The notes: generated by a model not told the origin, from the sequence alone. Positions 53,013 to 62,397 are shown, counted from the first letter of the stretch. The stretch: 64,000 nucleotides of DNA from an uncultured Bacteroidales bacterium (GCA_947570265.1 CANOUR010000001.1:29992-93991); one strand, 5' to 3'. Translations and numbers: made by a program.

Positions 53013-53137
53013 TATTCTGAAGGTATCGCCAAACACCTGTACTCATGCAAATAAGAAAAGCCCACACCTGTATAGGTGCAAGCATTTCCTTTCTACTGCG
53101 ATGAGTACTTCTGTTAAATTGGCGATTTTTCAGAATA
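53013..53137 (-). ncRNA. Structured 5' leader element of the island operon
   Basis: Three nested perfect helices can be drawn: TATTCTGAA/TTCAGAATA, TCGCCA/TGGCGA and GTACTCAT/ATGAGTAC, separated by internal loops, with a capping hairpin CACCT/AGGTG (53065-53078). It lies between the minus-strand promoter at 53225-53256 and the WG-repeat ATG at 52957. It could be a cis-acting regulator, a separate RNA, or an inverted-repeat element of mobile origin. I do not recognise the family. Confidence 0.5.
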
Positions 53138-53143
53138 CATCAA

Positions 53144-53168
53144 GTAAAAAGTGAAACACTTCTTTTTA
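53144..53168. terminator. Hairpin in the island leader
   Basis: AAAAAGTG-AAA-CACTTCTTTTT, with U-runs in both directions. On the minus strand it comes early in the leader and could attenuate transcription. Confidence 0.4.
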
Positions 53169-53224
53169 ATATGTCTTGTTCAATAGTTTTACTTCATTGG
53201 CTGTTAATGCTTTTGTTCGTACTG

Positions 53225-53256
53225 CAAAATTAGCTAATTTACAGGACTTGAACAAA
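53225..53256 (-). promoter_or_regulatory. Promoter of the AT-rich island operon
   Basis: TTTG (53253-53256), 20 bases, TAATTTTG (53225-53232), a full consensus match. It gives a leader of about 260 bases ahead of the WG-repeat gene. Confidence 0.7.
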
Positions 53257-53746
53257 TTATTATCAGCTGTATAAATCTATTGTGTTAGACATAATACACC
53301 TATGCAGATGCAGGCAACATTCTTATTTTCAAAGGTAAAATATTCCTGTATATAAATAATGTGAAACGATTAAAGCTTCCAACAATAACCTACAAACGAC
53401 TATATATTACTGCATTTGAAAATATTACTTAACCTCAGCTTACTGATTAACACAATGCATGACACCTCTGATTGGTTAATGGAGAGCAATATATAATATT
53501 TCGCAATATAAACCAGATAAAATAATACTGTCATTAAACATCAAACCCTCACCATAATGCACACGAAGTTTACACACATCCACTACCACCGTAACATTTA
53601 TCACATAATAAGGCTCATATTTTTCGAACGTTTACACTTTATCAATATAGTGTATCTAACGCGTAATATCTTCAAAACCGTGCCTTACAGCCGTCTACAC
53701 ACATCAAAGAACCCAGTAATTTTCCAGCATATTACGTCGACATGCC
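53257..53746. other. AT-rich region without recognisable genes
   Basis: No supportable coding frame or RNA. It joins the island promoter to the gpmA terminator. A plus-strand frame from 53557 has a His/Arg/Ile-rich composition, runs antisense into gpmA and is not credible. Confidence 0.5.
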
Positions 53747-53747
53747 T

Positions 53748-53772
53748 CAAAAAGCCGGTCTTCGGCTTTTTG
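53748..53772 (-). terminator. gpmA terminator
   Basis: A 10-bp stem CAAAAAGCCG/CGGCTTTTTG with a five-base loop, 34 bases after the gpmA stop. Confidence 0.8.
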
Positions 53773-53805
53773 GGGACAAGTCAACAAGGACACAGCCTGA
53801 AAGTG

Positions 53806-54492
53806 TCAAAGATAGCGGTTTTCGAGTGGCGTCAGCCGGTCATCGAGCTTGAACAGCCATGGCGATCCGGTCGGTATCTCAAGTGACACTATATCGTCAT
53901 CTGAAATCTTAAGAAGCATTTTGGCAAGCGCCCGCAAACTATTGCCATGGGCGGCCACAAGCACGGTGTCGTAGAGGTGCAAGGCAGGCGCGATACGCTC
54001 CTCCCAACACGGGCGGACACGCTCTATCGTATCTGCCAGCGACTCAGTCAGCGGAAGCTCGTCGGCCGTCAGGGCTGAGTACTTCTCCTCTCCTCCCGGC
54101 AAACGGGGGTCGCCTTCACTAAGTGCCGGAGGACGCACATCAAAACTACGACGCCAGATATGCACCTGCTCGTCTCCATATTTCTCAGCCGTGACAGCCT
54201 TGTCGAGCCCTTGCAGGGCACCGTAATGACGCTCGTTGAGATGCCAGTCCTTGACAACCGGAAGCCATGACCGATCCATCGCATCCAATGCTATCCACAG
54301 CGTGTGTATCGCCCGCTGCAGATATGACGTGAAGCAATAGCCCGGCATCAGACCCTCCTTCAGGATTTTCAACCCGGCCTCACGAGCCTCCTTGCGACCT
54401 TGGTCACTAAGCGGCACATCAGTCCATCCGGTGAAACGGTTCTCGAGATTCCACACGCTCTGACCGTGGCGCAAAAGTATAAGTGTTTTCAT
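53806..54492 (-). CDS. gpmA: 2,3-bisphosphoglycerate-dependent phosphoglycerate mutase
   Basis: A protein of 228 residues from MKTLILLRHGQSVWNLENRFTGW. The catalytic RHG with its phospho-His, ERHYGALQGLDKAVTA, SEGDPRLPGGE and VAAHGNSLRALAK with the second active-site His are all present. It interconverts 3- and 2-phosphoglycerate in glycolysis and gluconeogenesis. A 13-codon upstream extension is rejected because it covers the minus-7 box TATATTTG at 54503-54510, which itself lies only 10 bases before the ATG. It marks the return to core DNA after the island. Confidence 0.96.
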   Translation of the reverse strand: MKTLILLRHGQSVWNLENRFTGWTDVPLSDQGRKEAREAGLKILKEGLMPGYCFTSYLQRAIHTLWIALDAMDRSWLPVVKDWHLNERHYGALQGLDKAVTAEKYGDEQVHIWRRSFDVRPPALSEGDPRLPGGEEKYSALTADELPLTESLADTIERVRPCWEERIAPALHLYDTVLVAAHGNSLRALAKMLLKISDDDIVSLEIPTGSPWLFKLDDRLTPLENRYL

Positions 54493-54502
54493 GCTTTCAA
54501 AA

Positions 54503-54554
54503 CAAATATAGCCACGGCAATGTTGCTTCAAATCAGATTTAATGTGTAAATTTG
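54503..54554. promoter_or_regulatory. Divergent promoters for gpmA and the surface lipoprotein
   Basis: TATATTTG on the minus strand (54503-54510) for gpmA. On the plus strand TTG (54523-54525), 21 bases, TAAATTTG (54547-54554) for the lipoprotein at 54607. Confidence 0.6.
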
Positions 54555-54606
54555 CAGCAGAAACACATTGAAATGATTTATTAAACCATTACACACACCA
54601 CCAATC

Positions 54607-56004
54607 ATGAAATTCATCAAATATCTGCTTGTGGCATCGCTCGCAATGGGCGGCGGCCAGATGATGCAGTCGTGTGGCGATGACGAACCCGATGTTGAAC
54701 AGGGTGCCGGCGACAACAACACCGAAAATCCCGGCGACAACAACGATCCCGACCAACCCGGCACACTGCCCGACACTCCGGCCGACATCGACACCCCGAC
54801 AGCTCCGTCCAAAGACGAGAAACCGTCTGAGAAAAATGCCGAGGACAGCAAGAAATCTCTCGAATCGACAGCCAATAAGGTTGCCGGCACATTCAAGCCC
54901 GAAGACCAGAAAGAAGTCACTGATTTCGCACAGGAATTCGAAGACCTATTCGCCGACTTCGAAATGCCGTCGGAATGGGACATATATGAAGATGAATATG
55001 ACGTGGCTGCAGTGGTTCGCCGCATAGGCCACGCCGCAGCCGCCCCGACTGTAGCCAACCTCACCCGCGCAGCCAACGTCTATGAGCTCAACTTTGCCAG
55101 ATTCACCGGCATTTTCGAGCCCGGAACAGGCGAATGGAAAAAGACCGGCGACAGCGACGACATCATATTCCGCTACACCAACCGTTCGGGCAAACCCGTG
55201 GAAATGCGCGTGAGCGCCAGCGGCAAAAACGACCAGTTCACCATCACCGACGAATACGAAGACGACGAATATCGCGTGAATCCTCCGCAGCGTGTAAACC
55301 TCACCATCACACAGGGTGGGACATCGCTCGTTGACTGCACTGTCGACGCCCTTGTGAACGAAAACGGACACACTGCCCATGCAACTGCCAACGGACGCAT
55401 CGCCAACATCGAATTCAGCTCCATCACCGAAGCCACCGACAGCAAGGTGCAGCAGAAAGCGCTCGTGAAAGTCGATGGCAAGAGCGTGGTAACCGCATCA
55501 GCCATCGTCAACGGTTCGAAGATGGCAACACGTCAGGAAATCGAGAATCTGATCGATAATCCGTCAGCAAACCGTTTCGACTCGATGTTTAAAAACGCCA
55601 TAGCCAACGTCGACGTCATGGGCGAGATCCAGGTACGCGCAAGCGGTGAAAAAGCAGGCGACATCATACGCGCATTCGACACCGAAAAGTGGTGGGACAG
55701 CAGCGATTACGACGACAAAGCCGCAGCCAAGGCCGACTGTCAGAAAGCATGCGACGTAGCCAACGCCAATGTGCTCGCCCGCATGTACATGAACGGATCT
55801 AAAAACTACGACGCGACAATAAAGCTCGTGCCAATGCTCGACGATGACGAACCCTATTGGTGGGAATGGTACTCCGAGCCGATGATCATGTTCAACGACG
55901 GCACAAGCTACACCTTCGAAGGATATTTCGGTAACAGCCGATTCGAGTCGGTGGCCGACACATGGTCATCACTCTGGGATTCTTACCAGAACCTTTGGCA
56001 CTGA
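54607..56004 (+). CDS. Large putative surface lipoprotein
   Basis: A protein of 465 residues. The signal peptide ends in MMQSC (Cys at about residue 23), followed at once by GDDEPDVE, an acidic run like the export signal of surface-exposed Bacteroidetes lipoproteins. A low-complexity stretch rich in D, N and P (about 25-75) leads to a helical region (EDSKKSLESTANKVAG, DFAQEFEDLFADFEMP) and then a beta-rich body. No family recognised. It is next to a TonB receptor whose frame starts inside its last codons, so the three following genes probably form one export or uptake locus. Confidence 0.75.
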   Translation: MKFIKYLLVASLAMGGGQMMQSCGDDEPDVEQGAGDNNTENPGDNNDPDQPGTLPDTPADIDTPTAPSKDEKPSEKNAEDSKKSLESTANKVAGTFKPEDQKEVTDFAQEFEDLFADFEMPSEWDIYEDEYDVAAVVRRIGHAAAAPTVANLTRAANVYELNFARFTGIFEPGTGEWKKTGDSDDIIFRYTNRSGKPVEMRVSASGKNDQFTITDEYEDDEYRVNPPQRVNLTITQGGTSLVDCTVDALVNENGHTAHATANGRIANIEFSSITEATDSKVQQKALVKVDGKSVVTASAIVNGSKMATRQEIENLIDNPSANRFDSMFKNAIANVDVMGEIQVRASGEKAGDIIRAFDTEKWWDSSDYDDKAAAKADCQKACDVANANVLARMYMNGSKNYDATIKLVPMLDDDEPYWWEWYSEPMIMFNDGTSYTFEGYFGNSRFESVADTWSSLWDSYQNLWH

Positions 56005-58085
56005 TAACCGACAACCACATTTTACGACCGGCAACCCTGGCAGCAGGGCTGTCGGTCGCTTTGTTGGCATCGGCCGCGCACGAACAGCCCGACACACTGC
56101 TTCTCGAAAGCGTGGAGGTGGTCGCTACAGGCCCCATCGCCCCAATCACACGACGCGACGGCAGCATTCTTTTCACCGACAAGGCTCTCGACCACACAGT
56201 CAGAACAATGGGCGAGGCCGACATGCTGCGCCTTGTGAGCCTTGCCGCCGGAGCATCCTCTGCGAGCGACTACACATCCGGCCCCACATTCGACGGCTCA
56301 TCGTGGGGCAACAACACCATCATCGCCGGAGGAATGCCCGTGATTTTCCCTTATCATTTCGGAGGCATATACTCAGCCCTCAACTCGGCTATATATCCAC
56401 GTGCCGAGCTTTTCAAATCGATCCACCCCGCTGACCACCCCGATGTTCTCGGAGCCGTGACATCGCTCAGCACCCCGGCCGTGACCGATGCGGCAAAAGC
56501 CGAGATAAATGTCGGCATGACAGCATCGAGCGCGGCAATACAAATGCCGGTTTCTCCCCGGCTAACCATCGAAGCTGCTGTACGGGCAAGCTACATCTCC
56601 CTGCTATATGGAGGAATGCTCGGAGGAAAGTCCACCGACGTCGACTACAACTTCGAGGATGTCGATGTAGTCGCACGATGGACTCCCGATGCCGCAAACA
56701 CCATCAGTGCCACACTTCACTACAACGGCGACCGTCTCGACTACAACGACAAAAACTACGGCATGACCACACGGCTTCACTGGCGCAATGCCGGAGGCGC
56801 TGTGACTTGGGATCACCGGTCATCCATCATCAGCCACACCCACACAGCCTTCGTGACATCGCTCGACAACAGGCTATCGCTCGACATAACAGATGTGTCG
56901 GTAGGAGTCCCGGCATCGACACTGTCGGCAGGAATCAACGGACAGTTCAACCACGATAATGCCGATTGTCTCTCATCGCCCCTGCAATGGAAAGCCGGTT
57001 ACAGTGTCGAATACAATTCATTCATGCCCCAGAGTGCATCGGTCGAAGGTCTCGGAGAAGAAACCAAGGCCACTCCCCGACGCAACTCATCAGCATCGGG
57101 ACGCGCATGGGGCACACTTCGCTGGCTCATTTCTGATGCAATAAGCGCAGATCTTGGCCTGGCTTTGACCGCCTACGGAGCACAAGGAGGATACTTCACT
57201 TTCCTGCCTTCACCAAGGATGACCTTTAATTTCACTGTCCCGTGGGGCACAACTGCTACAATACATGCCGGACGTTACGTACAGTGCATCCATTTTTTGG
57301 GTATGTCCGAGATAGGGCTTGCATCAAACTTCAGAATGGGCGCATCGGCTGCTGTTCCACCGCAATCAGCATGGAACTTTGCCACCACACTCTCCCACAC
57401 CCTACGTGACACCGGCCTGAGCATTGCCGCCGACATCTACTACAAAATCATTGACCGCGACGCCGAATACAACGGCGCTGTGCTCGACCTGCTCGACAAC
57501 ACATACAGAGACATCGACCATGTAGCGGTCACCCACGGCTACAACACCGGCGCATCGCTTACATTGCGCGGCTTCCGCGGCCCTGTGGCATGGTGGATAG
57601 CCTACGGATTCGGCACTGCCCGCCGCCGCTACCCCGCCACAAAGGGATGGATCAACGCATCATCCGACATGGGTCACTCTCTGACGGCATGCGCATCGTG
57701 GCCGATCAACAGCCATTGGACGGTCAACGGACAATTCTCGCTCGCTTCAGGGCGCGTCTACACCCCGGTGGAGTGCATCTACATCGTAGGTGAACGCATC
57801 GTCACCCAATACGGCCGCAGAAATTCGGCAAGATTTCCGCTATATCACCGTCTCGACATGGGCGTATCATACACATTCCGCACCGGAGGACACCGTTTGC
57901 CGCTTGAGCATTCGGTCAATCTGTCAGTACTAAACATCTACGCCCATTCCAACGTAGAACTGCAATCGTGGAACGTCAACATGGTCACCGGACGCTACTA
58001 TCTCAGACAAGTATCATCGCTCTACCGGGCAATGCCATCACTGAGCTACACCATTAAATTCTCATTAAGTGAGTGTTCATTTTAA
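55962..58085 (+). CDS. TonB-dependent outer-membrane receptor
   Basis: A protein of up to 707 residues. A signal-type segment (RPATLAAGLSVALLASAA) precedes the TonB box-like LLLESVEVVATG, the plug domain (GSSWGNNTIIAGGMPVIFPYHFGG, IYPRAELFKSIHPA) and a beta barrel ending PSLSYTIKFSLSECSF. The barrel lacks the N-terminal carboxypeptidase-like domain of SusC. The start overlaps the lipoprotein gene by 43 bases; an in-frame TTG at 55995 would also serve. The last few residues and stop codon come from the MITE-like repeat at 58067-58260, so the natural C-terminus may have been altered. It pairs with the DUF4249 gene downstream. Confidence 0.85.
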   Translation: MVITLGFLPEPLALITDNHILRPATLAAGLSVALLASAAHEQPDTLLLESVEVVATGPIAPITRRDGSILFTDKALDHTVRTMGEADMLRLVSLAAGASSASDYTSGPTFDGSSWGNNTIIAGGMPVIFPYHFGGIYSALNSAIYPRAELFKSIHPADHPDVLGAVTSLSTPAVTDAAKAEINVGMTASSAAIQMPVSPRLTIEAAVRASYISLLYGGMLGGKSTDVDYNFEDVDVVARWTPDAANTISATLHYNGDRLDYNDKNYGMTTRLHWRNAGGAVTWDHRSSIISHTHTAFVTSLDNRLSLDITDVSVGVPASTLSAGINGQFNHDNADCLSSPLQWKAGYSVEYNSFMPQSASVEGLGEETKATPRRNSSASGRAWGTLRWLISDAISADLGLALTAYGAQGGYFTFLPSPRMTFNFTVPWGTTATIHAGRYVQCIHFLGMSEIGLASNFRMGASAAVPPQSAWNFATTLSHTLRDTGLSIAADIYYKIIDRDAEYNGAVLDLLDNTYRDIDHVAVTHGYNTGASLTLRGFRGPVAWWIAYGFGTARRRYPATKGWINASSDMGHSLTACASWPINSHWTVNGQFSLASGRVYTPVECIYIVGERIVTQYGRRNSARFPLYHRLDMGVSYTFRTGGHRLPLEHSVNLSVLNIYAHSNVELQSWNVNMVTGRYYLRQVSSLYRAMPSLSYTIKFSLSECSF

Positions 58086-58260
58086 ATTTTGATTTAGATT
58101 CGAGATTTATTTCGAGACTATTTTCCTCGAAGAGGATGGAGCGTAGCGAGCTACGTGACTGACGGTGAGAGGGAAAAAGACCGAAAGAAATCCGGAGATG
58201 AACCAAAATGATGGCAATTACTAATGAAATTTTTTTAATTTAAATTGAACACTCACTTAC
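58067..58260. mobile_element. 194-bp MITE-like element between the receptor and DUF4249 genes
   Basis: The ends are inverted repeats that match over 23 bases with one mismatch, TAAGTGAGTGTTCATTTTAA at the left and its counterpart reading inward from 58260. TA is present at both outer borders, as a TA target duplication would leave. Inside there is a GTAGC-GA-GCTAC palindrome and no reading frame. It supplies the receptor stop codon and separates two genes that are normally adjacent. Confidence 0.7.
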
Positions 58261-58267
58261 CTCGCAG

Positions 58268-59098
58268 ATGAAACGCTTATCCTTAGCAATGCTGCCGGTT
58301 CTCGCAGCAGCCTGCACCGATACATCCTCCGGCCCGTCATCGCCGGCGCCTCTGACCATCGAAGGCCATATCGACTCCGAAGGATATGTCTCGGTGCTGC
58401 TCACATCATCAATCATACCCTCCGACGAGGGAGGGCCATTGGCCGATGCTGTGATACGCTGGGGCAAAGTGAGCCTTTCCGACGGGGAGACAACCGTTAT
58501 ACTCACCGGCGGCCCCGACAGAAACTACGTCCCACCCTACCGCTATTTCAATCACTCAATGGAGGGGAAACCCGGACGCACATACACCATCACAGCCGAA
58601 TACGAAGGGCGCAAAGCGACATCAACATGCACCATGCCCAGCCCTACACCTATAGACTCGCTCACTGCCGGTCGGGTGGAGGGAAACGACACACTCCGCA
58701 CCGTCACCGTGCATTTCACCGCGCCCGACGATTGTCCGGCATACTATCACCTGTCCACACGCGCCCTCGGCATCGATCCAAGGTATTACCCCGCCATGCT
58801 GGGTTGCGTCATTGCATCTACACCCGGCGAGAATATCAGTCTGCCGGCATACCGTGGAAAGCACTTTTCAGCGACAGCCGATTTCTCTCCACAATGGCCC
58901 GAGGGGTGCACAGCAATGGTAAAACTCGAACGTGTAAGCGAGGAGGTCTACCGCTTTTGGGACGCCTACAACAACATGGTGCTTTTCGGCGGATCACAAT
59001 TCACAGAAACCCCCGAATCGTTGCCGGGCAACGTATCCGGGGGTTATGGAGTGTGGTCGGCGCAGGGCACCGACGTGATGTCTATCAGATTACAGTGA
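58268..59098 (+). CDS. DUF4249-type lipoprotein
   Basis: A protein of 276 residues with a lipobox (VLAAAC, Cys at about residue 16). The order of features, LTIEGHIDSEGYVSVLLTSSI, GGPLADAVIRWGKVSLSDGE, PGRTYTITAEYEGRKATSTCTMP and VYRFWDAYNNM, is that of DUF4249, which in Bacteroidetes is regularly encoded next to a TonB receptor lacking SusD. It probably sits on the outer membrane and helps the receptor capture its ligand. The end overlaps the convergent tricorn gene by nine bases. Confidence 0.85.
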   Translation: MKRLSLAMLPVLAAACTDTSSGPSSPAPLTIEGHIDSEGYVSVLLTSSIIPSDEGGPLADAVIRWGKVSLSDGETTVILTGGPDRNYVPPYRYFNHSMEGKPGRTYTITAEYEGRKATSTCTMPSPTPIDSLTAGRVEGNDTLRTVTVHFTAPDDCPAYYHLSTRALGIDPRYYPAMLGCVIASTPGENISLPAYRGKHFSATADFSPQWPEGCTAMVKLERVSEEVYRFWDAYNNMVLFGGSQFTETPESLPGNVSGGYGVWSAQGTDVMSIRLQ

Positions 59099-62000
59099 TT
59101 GCAGCAACACTTCAACGGCCTTGCGCAACTGCGCGTCGTCGCCGTTGACAACGGTGGCCGGGTCGTTCAGCACCTTCACATCAGGCTCGAGCTGTGTGTT
59201 CTCGAGATACGATCCGTCAGGCAGACGATAGCCCACCACCGGAATGCCGAAATAGAGACTCGGATCCTGCAAGGTAACCCAGTTGACACTGGTCATTGTG
59301 CCGGGGACAGGCGCTCCCACCACCTTGCCGAGATTACGGTGCTTGTACACCCATGGCGTGCCGTGGGCATTCGAGTAGTTGGCTTCGCAGACCACCATCA
59401 CCGATGGCTTGTTCCATCGGCGCGAAGGCATGTCGCAGGTCTCAGTGCCGCGCACCACCTGTGTGAAATATTTCTTACCGCTGAAAAGCACCTCGATATC
59501 TTCATGCAGGCGACCACCGCTATTCCAGCGGGTGTCTATGACAATACCCTCGCGGTTGTTGTATTTGCCGAGCACATCGGCGTATACTTTGCGGAACGAA
59601 TCATCGCTCATCGAAGGAATGTGCACATATCCCAGACGTCCGCCAGATATTGAATCGACATAAGCCTCGCGACCCTTCACCCAACGGCGGTAGAGCATTG
59701 CGTTCTCAGCACCCATGCCCACAGGAATCATCACCTCTTCATCGGCCTTACCCGACGGATCGGTGAAAGCCACAAGGGTCTTCTTTCCGGCAATGCCGTT
59801 TAACAGAGTCGACCAATCGGCATCGGCCTTTACCGGCTGTCCATTGATTGCCGTGATGACCGATCCGGGCTTAAGACGGTTGTCCGCCCTGTCCGCAGGG
59901 CCACCCTCGAGCACCTCAGCCACCTTCAGGCCGTCACCCTTGTAGTCGAGATCATAAAGCAAGCCAAGCGACGCTGTGGGGCTGACAGCTCCACGGCCAC
60001 GGTAACCCGAGCCGGTGTGGCTCACATTAAGTTCGCCGAGAAGTTCACTGAGAAGATCGGCAAAATCATAGTTATTGTCGATATGCGGAAGGAAACGACG
60101 GTAATGGTCAACCAGATCATCCCATTTCACACCGTGCATCTCCGGCACATAGAAGCGCTGCTTCTCATCGTTGCGCACAAATTCGAGCATGAAATCGCGC
60201 TCGGCTGCCGGATCGATGATCTGCTCTCCGCGATAGCGCAGCGGCGTCACCTTGTCGCCCTGAGGCGATAGCTTGCTGAAACTGTCGCCCAGAAGGAAGA
60301 TCAGCTCTCCGTCCTTAGCCGGCTGCATGCGCAGTCCCGAAGCATCGAGTTTCTTCACAAGACTCACATCATCGTCACGAAGCGACACTTTCCACAGATC
60401 ATAGCCATGCTCGAAAGCGGCAAGATAATAGAGCGTCTCGCCATCCGACGTGATAGCGGCATCCGACACATCGGCCGAAGCGGGAGTCAGACGCACCACA
60501 CGGTCAAGAAGACCGTCGCGGTCAATCGTGATTGTCTTTGCGGCATCAGCCTTGGTCTTGTCGCCATCCTTGTCCTTTTTGTCACCCGACTTCTTACCCT
60601 TCTTCTTCGAGTCTTTCTTATCTGCTGGCTCATCAGATTTCTTGCGCTGCTTCTCCACCTCTTTGAGCAGAGCGAAGTCCTCCTCATTGAGACGGAACTT
60701 ATCATATGCCTCACGGTTGAGGAAAATAAGCATCCAGTCCATCTGCGAACCCCACGAAGCATGATTGCGCATGCCATATCGCTCACTGGCGAAGAGGATG
60801 GCGTCGCCACCCATCACCCAATGAGGATTCATATCGAAATATCCGCTGTTGGTGAGATTGATCATCTCGCCGGTCTCGGTGTCGAGGATAGCCACATCAT
60901 AGTACGGATCATGACGGTTACCCACGATGTCGAGCGCCACCCAACGGCTGTCGGGCGCCCATTCGATCGAAAATTCACTATCACGCTGCGGATAAGTGTT
61001 GCCGGTCGTCAGACTCCGGTCTGAACCCGTGGCGAGATCACGCAGCATAAGCTTGGATCGGTCGGTGACATATATCATCTTCTTTCCGTCGGGAGAAATC
61101 ACCGGACGCTCGCGCTCTATACCGTCAGACGGATCAAATATCGCCTTTTCGGTGATCAATGTTGCGTTGGAGAAATTGGGATCATCCTCGCGTCCTATAG
61201 TCGCACTGTAGATATTCTTATGTCCGTCACGCTCGCTGGTATAGTAAAGCGTGCGGCCGTCACTGCTCCACGAGGGCTTGCGTTCGGCCTGCGGAGTGCG
61301 TGTTATCTGCTTGATCGACTTGTAATCTACCGACGACACAAACACATCGCCGCGATGAACGAACGCGATCTGCTTGCCATCGGGTGAAGCCACCGCATCC
61401 TCAGCGCCATCGCTGAAAGTGATGCGGCGCGTCGATTCGGCTGGGTCTGTGACAATATCGATAGCCAGCTTCGATGGCTGCTTACCCGGGCGCATCGTGT
61501 ATATCTCCCCATCCCACGCAAAGGCGAGAGTTCCGTCGGCGCTCTGCGAAAGAAACCGCACGGGATGATCGGTGAACGACGTCAGTGCCTTCACCTCGGC
61601 AGGCGCAGACAACGGCATCGCATATACATTCATCGAACCGCCGTCGCGCTCCGAAAGGAAATAGACAGTGCGTCCGTCAGGAGCCACAACCGGATTCCGA
61701 TCCTCGCCGGCATGAGCCGTGAGATTGGTGTGGCGACCCGATCCGGCATCATAGAGCCATATATCGCGGGCCACCGACGATGTGTGGTGCTTGCGCCATT
61801 CATTTTCCATGCCCTTCTGATCCTGATACACGAAGCTGCTGCCATCAGGCATCCAGCTGATCATTTGGGCTGGTGTGGCCAGAACACGCTCAAAACGTCC
61901 GCCACCCACCGGAACACGATAAACCTCAGTGAGCTTTCCCGTAGGATACAACGCGCTGGCCACCGGATCTTGTATGGCTGCGTTATATAGCACCCACTGT

Positions 62001-62353
62001 CCGTCACGGCTGAACGCCATCGGTATTTCCACCGCCGAATGGTTCGTAATCCGGGTGGCCGGGCCTCCGGCCGATGACATCACAAAAATATCGCGTCCAC
62101 CCTCACGGTCGCTCGAAAATGCAATTTTCGTTCCGTCAGGCGACCACACCGGAGTGGCGTCATACGCAGGGTTGGATGTCAGTCGATTTGCTTTACCGCC
62201 GGCGACGGGCACTGTGTAGATGTCGCCGCGATAGGTGAATGCCACTGTCGCTCCATCTGGCGAGATCGCGACATCGCGCATCCACAGCGGAGTTTCGGCC
62301 ATCGTTGCCGATGCCGATAGAGCCGCCAATGCGCATGCAAGAATTTTTTTCAT
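59090..62353 (-). CDS. Tricorn-like S41 family protease
   Basis: A protein of 1087 residues from MKKILACALAALSAS, a signal peptide, so periplasmic or secreted. About 600 residues of WD40/TolB-like propellers follow (SPDGATVAFTYRGDIY, SPDGTKIAFSSDREGGRDIF and similar repeats), with a Lys-rich insert (KKDSKKKGKKSGDKKDKDGD) near 570-600. A PDZ domain (GPADRADNRLKPGSVITAINGQPV) and the S41 catalytic domain with GIVIDTRWNSGG and CEANYSNAHGTPWV holding the nucleophile Ser come last. It degrades oligopeptides. Upstream extension from 62398 is less likely. The minus-7 box TATATTTG is at 62413-62420. Confidence 0.93.
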   Translation of the reverse strand: MKKILACALAALSASATMAETPLWMRDVAISPDGATVAFTYRGDIYTVPVAGGKANRLTSNPAYDATPVWSPDGTKIAFSSDREGGRDIFVMSSAGGPATRITNHSAVEIPMAFSRDGQWVLYNAAIQDPVASALYPTGKLTEVYRVPVGGGRFERVLATPAQMISWMPDGSSFVYQDQKGMENEWRKHHTSSVARDIWLYDAGSGRHTNLTAHAGEDRNPVVAPDGRTVYFLSERDGGSMNVYAMPLSAPAEVKALTSFTDHPVRFLSQSADGTLAFAWDGEIYTMRPGKQPSKLAIDIVTDPAESTRRITFSDGAEDAVASPDGKQIAFVHRGDVFVSSVDYKSIKQITRTPQAERKPSWSSDGRTLYYTSERDGHKNIYSATIGREDDPNFSNATLITEKAIFDPSDGIERERPVISPDGKKMIYVTDRSKLMLRDLATGSDRSLTTGNTYPQRDSEFSIEWAPDSRWVALDIVGNRHDPYYDVAILDTETGEMINLTNSGYFDMNPHWVMGGDAILFASERYGMRNHASWGSQMDWMLIFLNREAYDKFRLNEEDFALLKEVEKQRKKSDEPADKKDSKKKGKKSGDKKDKDGDKTKADAAKTITIDRDGLLDRVVRLTPASADVSDAAITSDGETLYYLAAFEHGYDLWKVSLRDDDVSLVKKLDASGLRMQPAKDGELIFLLGDSFSKLSPQGDKVTPLRYRGEQIIDPAAERDFMLEFVRNDEKQRFYVPEMHGVKWDDLVDHYRRFLPHIDNNYDFADLLSELLGELNVSHTGSGYRGRGAVSPTASLGLLYDLDYKGDGLKVAEVLEGGPADRADNRLKPGSVITAINGQPVKADADWSTLLNGIAGKKTLVAFTDPSGKADEEVMIPVGMGAENAMLYRRWVKGREAYVDSISGGRLGYVHIPSMSDDSFRKVYADVLGKYNNREGIVIDTRWNSGGRLHEDIEVLFSGKKYFTQVVRGTETCDMPSRRWNKPSVMVVCEANYSNAHGTPWVYKHRNLGKVVGAPVPGTMTSVNWVTLQDPSLYFGIPVVGYRLPDGSYLENTQLEPDVKVLNDPATVVNGDDAQLRKAVEVLLQSL

Positions 62354-62373
62354 GGTCAAAGATTGGTGACTTG

Positions 62374-62397
62374 GAGTGTGTTTAGGTGTAACACACA
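62374..62397. repeat. Palindromic motif in the tricorn leader
   Basis: GTGTGTT and AACACAC flank TAGGTGT, 21 bases before the start codon. It closely resembles the motif at 7799-7823 ahead of the channel gene. Confidence 0.35.

Noticed and set aside
53013..53137. A CRISPR repeat array or tracrRNA
   Set aside because: There is one inverted structure, no regularly spaced direct repeats, and no cas genes in the window.
53557..53886. Plus-strand frame of 109 codons before gpmA
   Set aside because: Composition rich in His, Ile and Arg, crosses the gpmA terminator and runs antisense into gpmA; no promoter or homologous domain.
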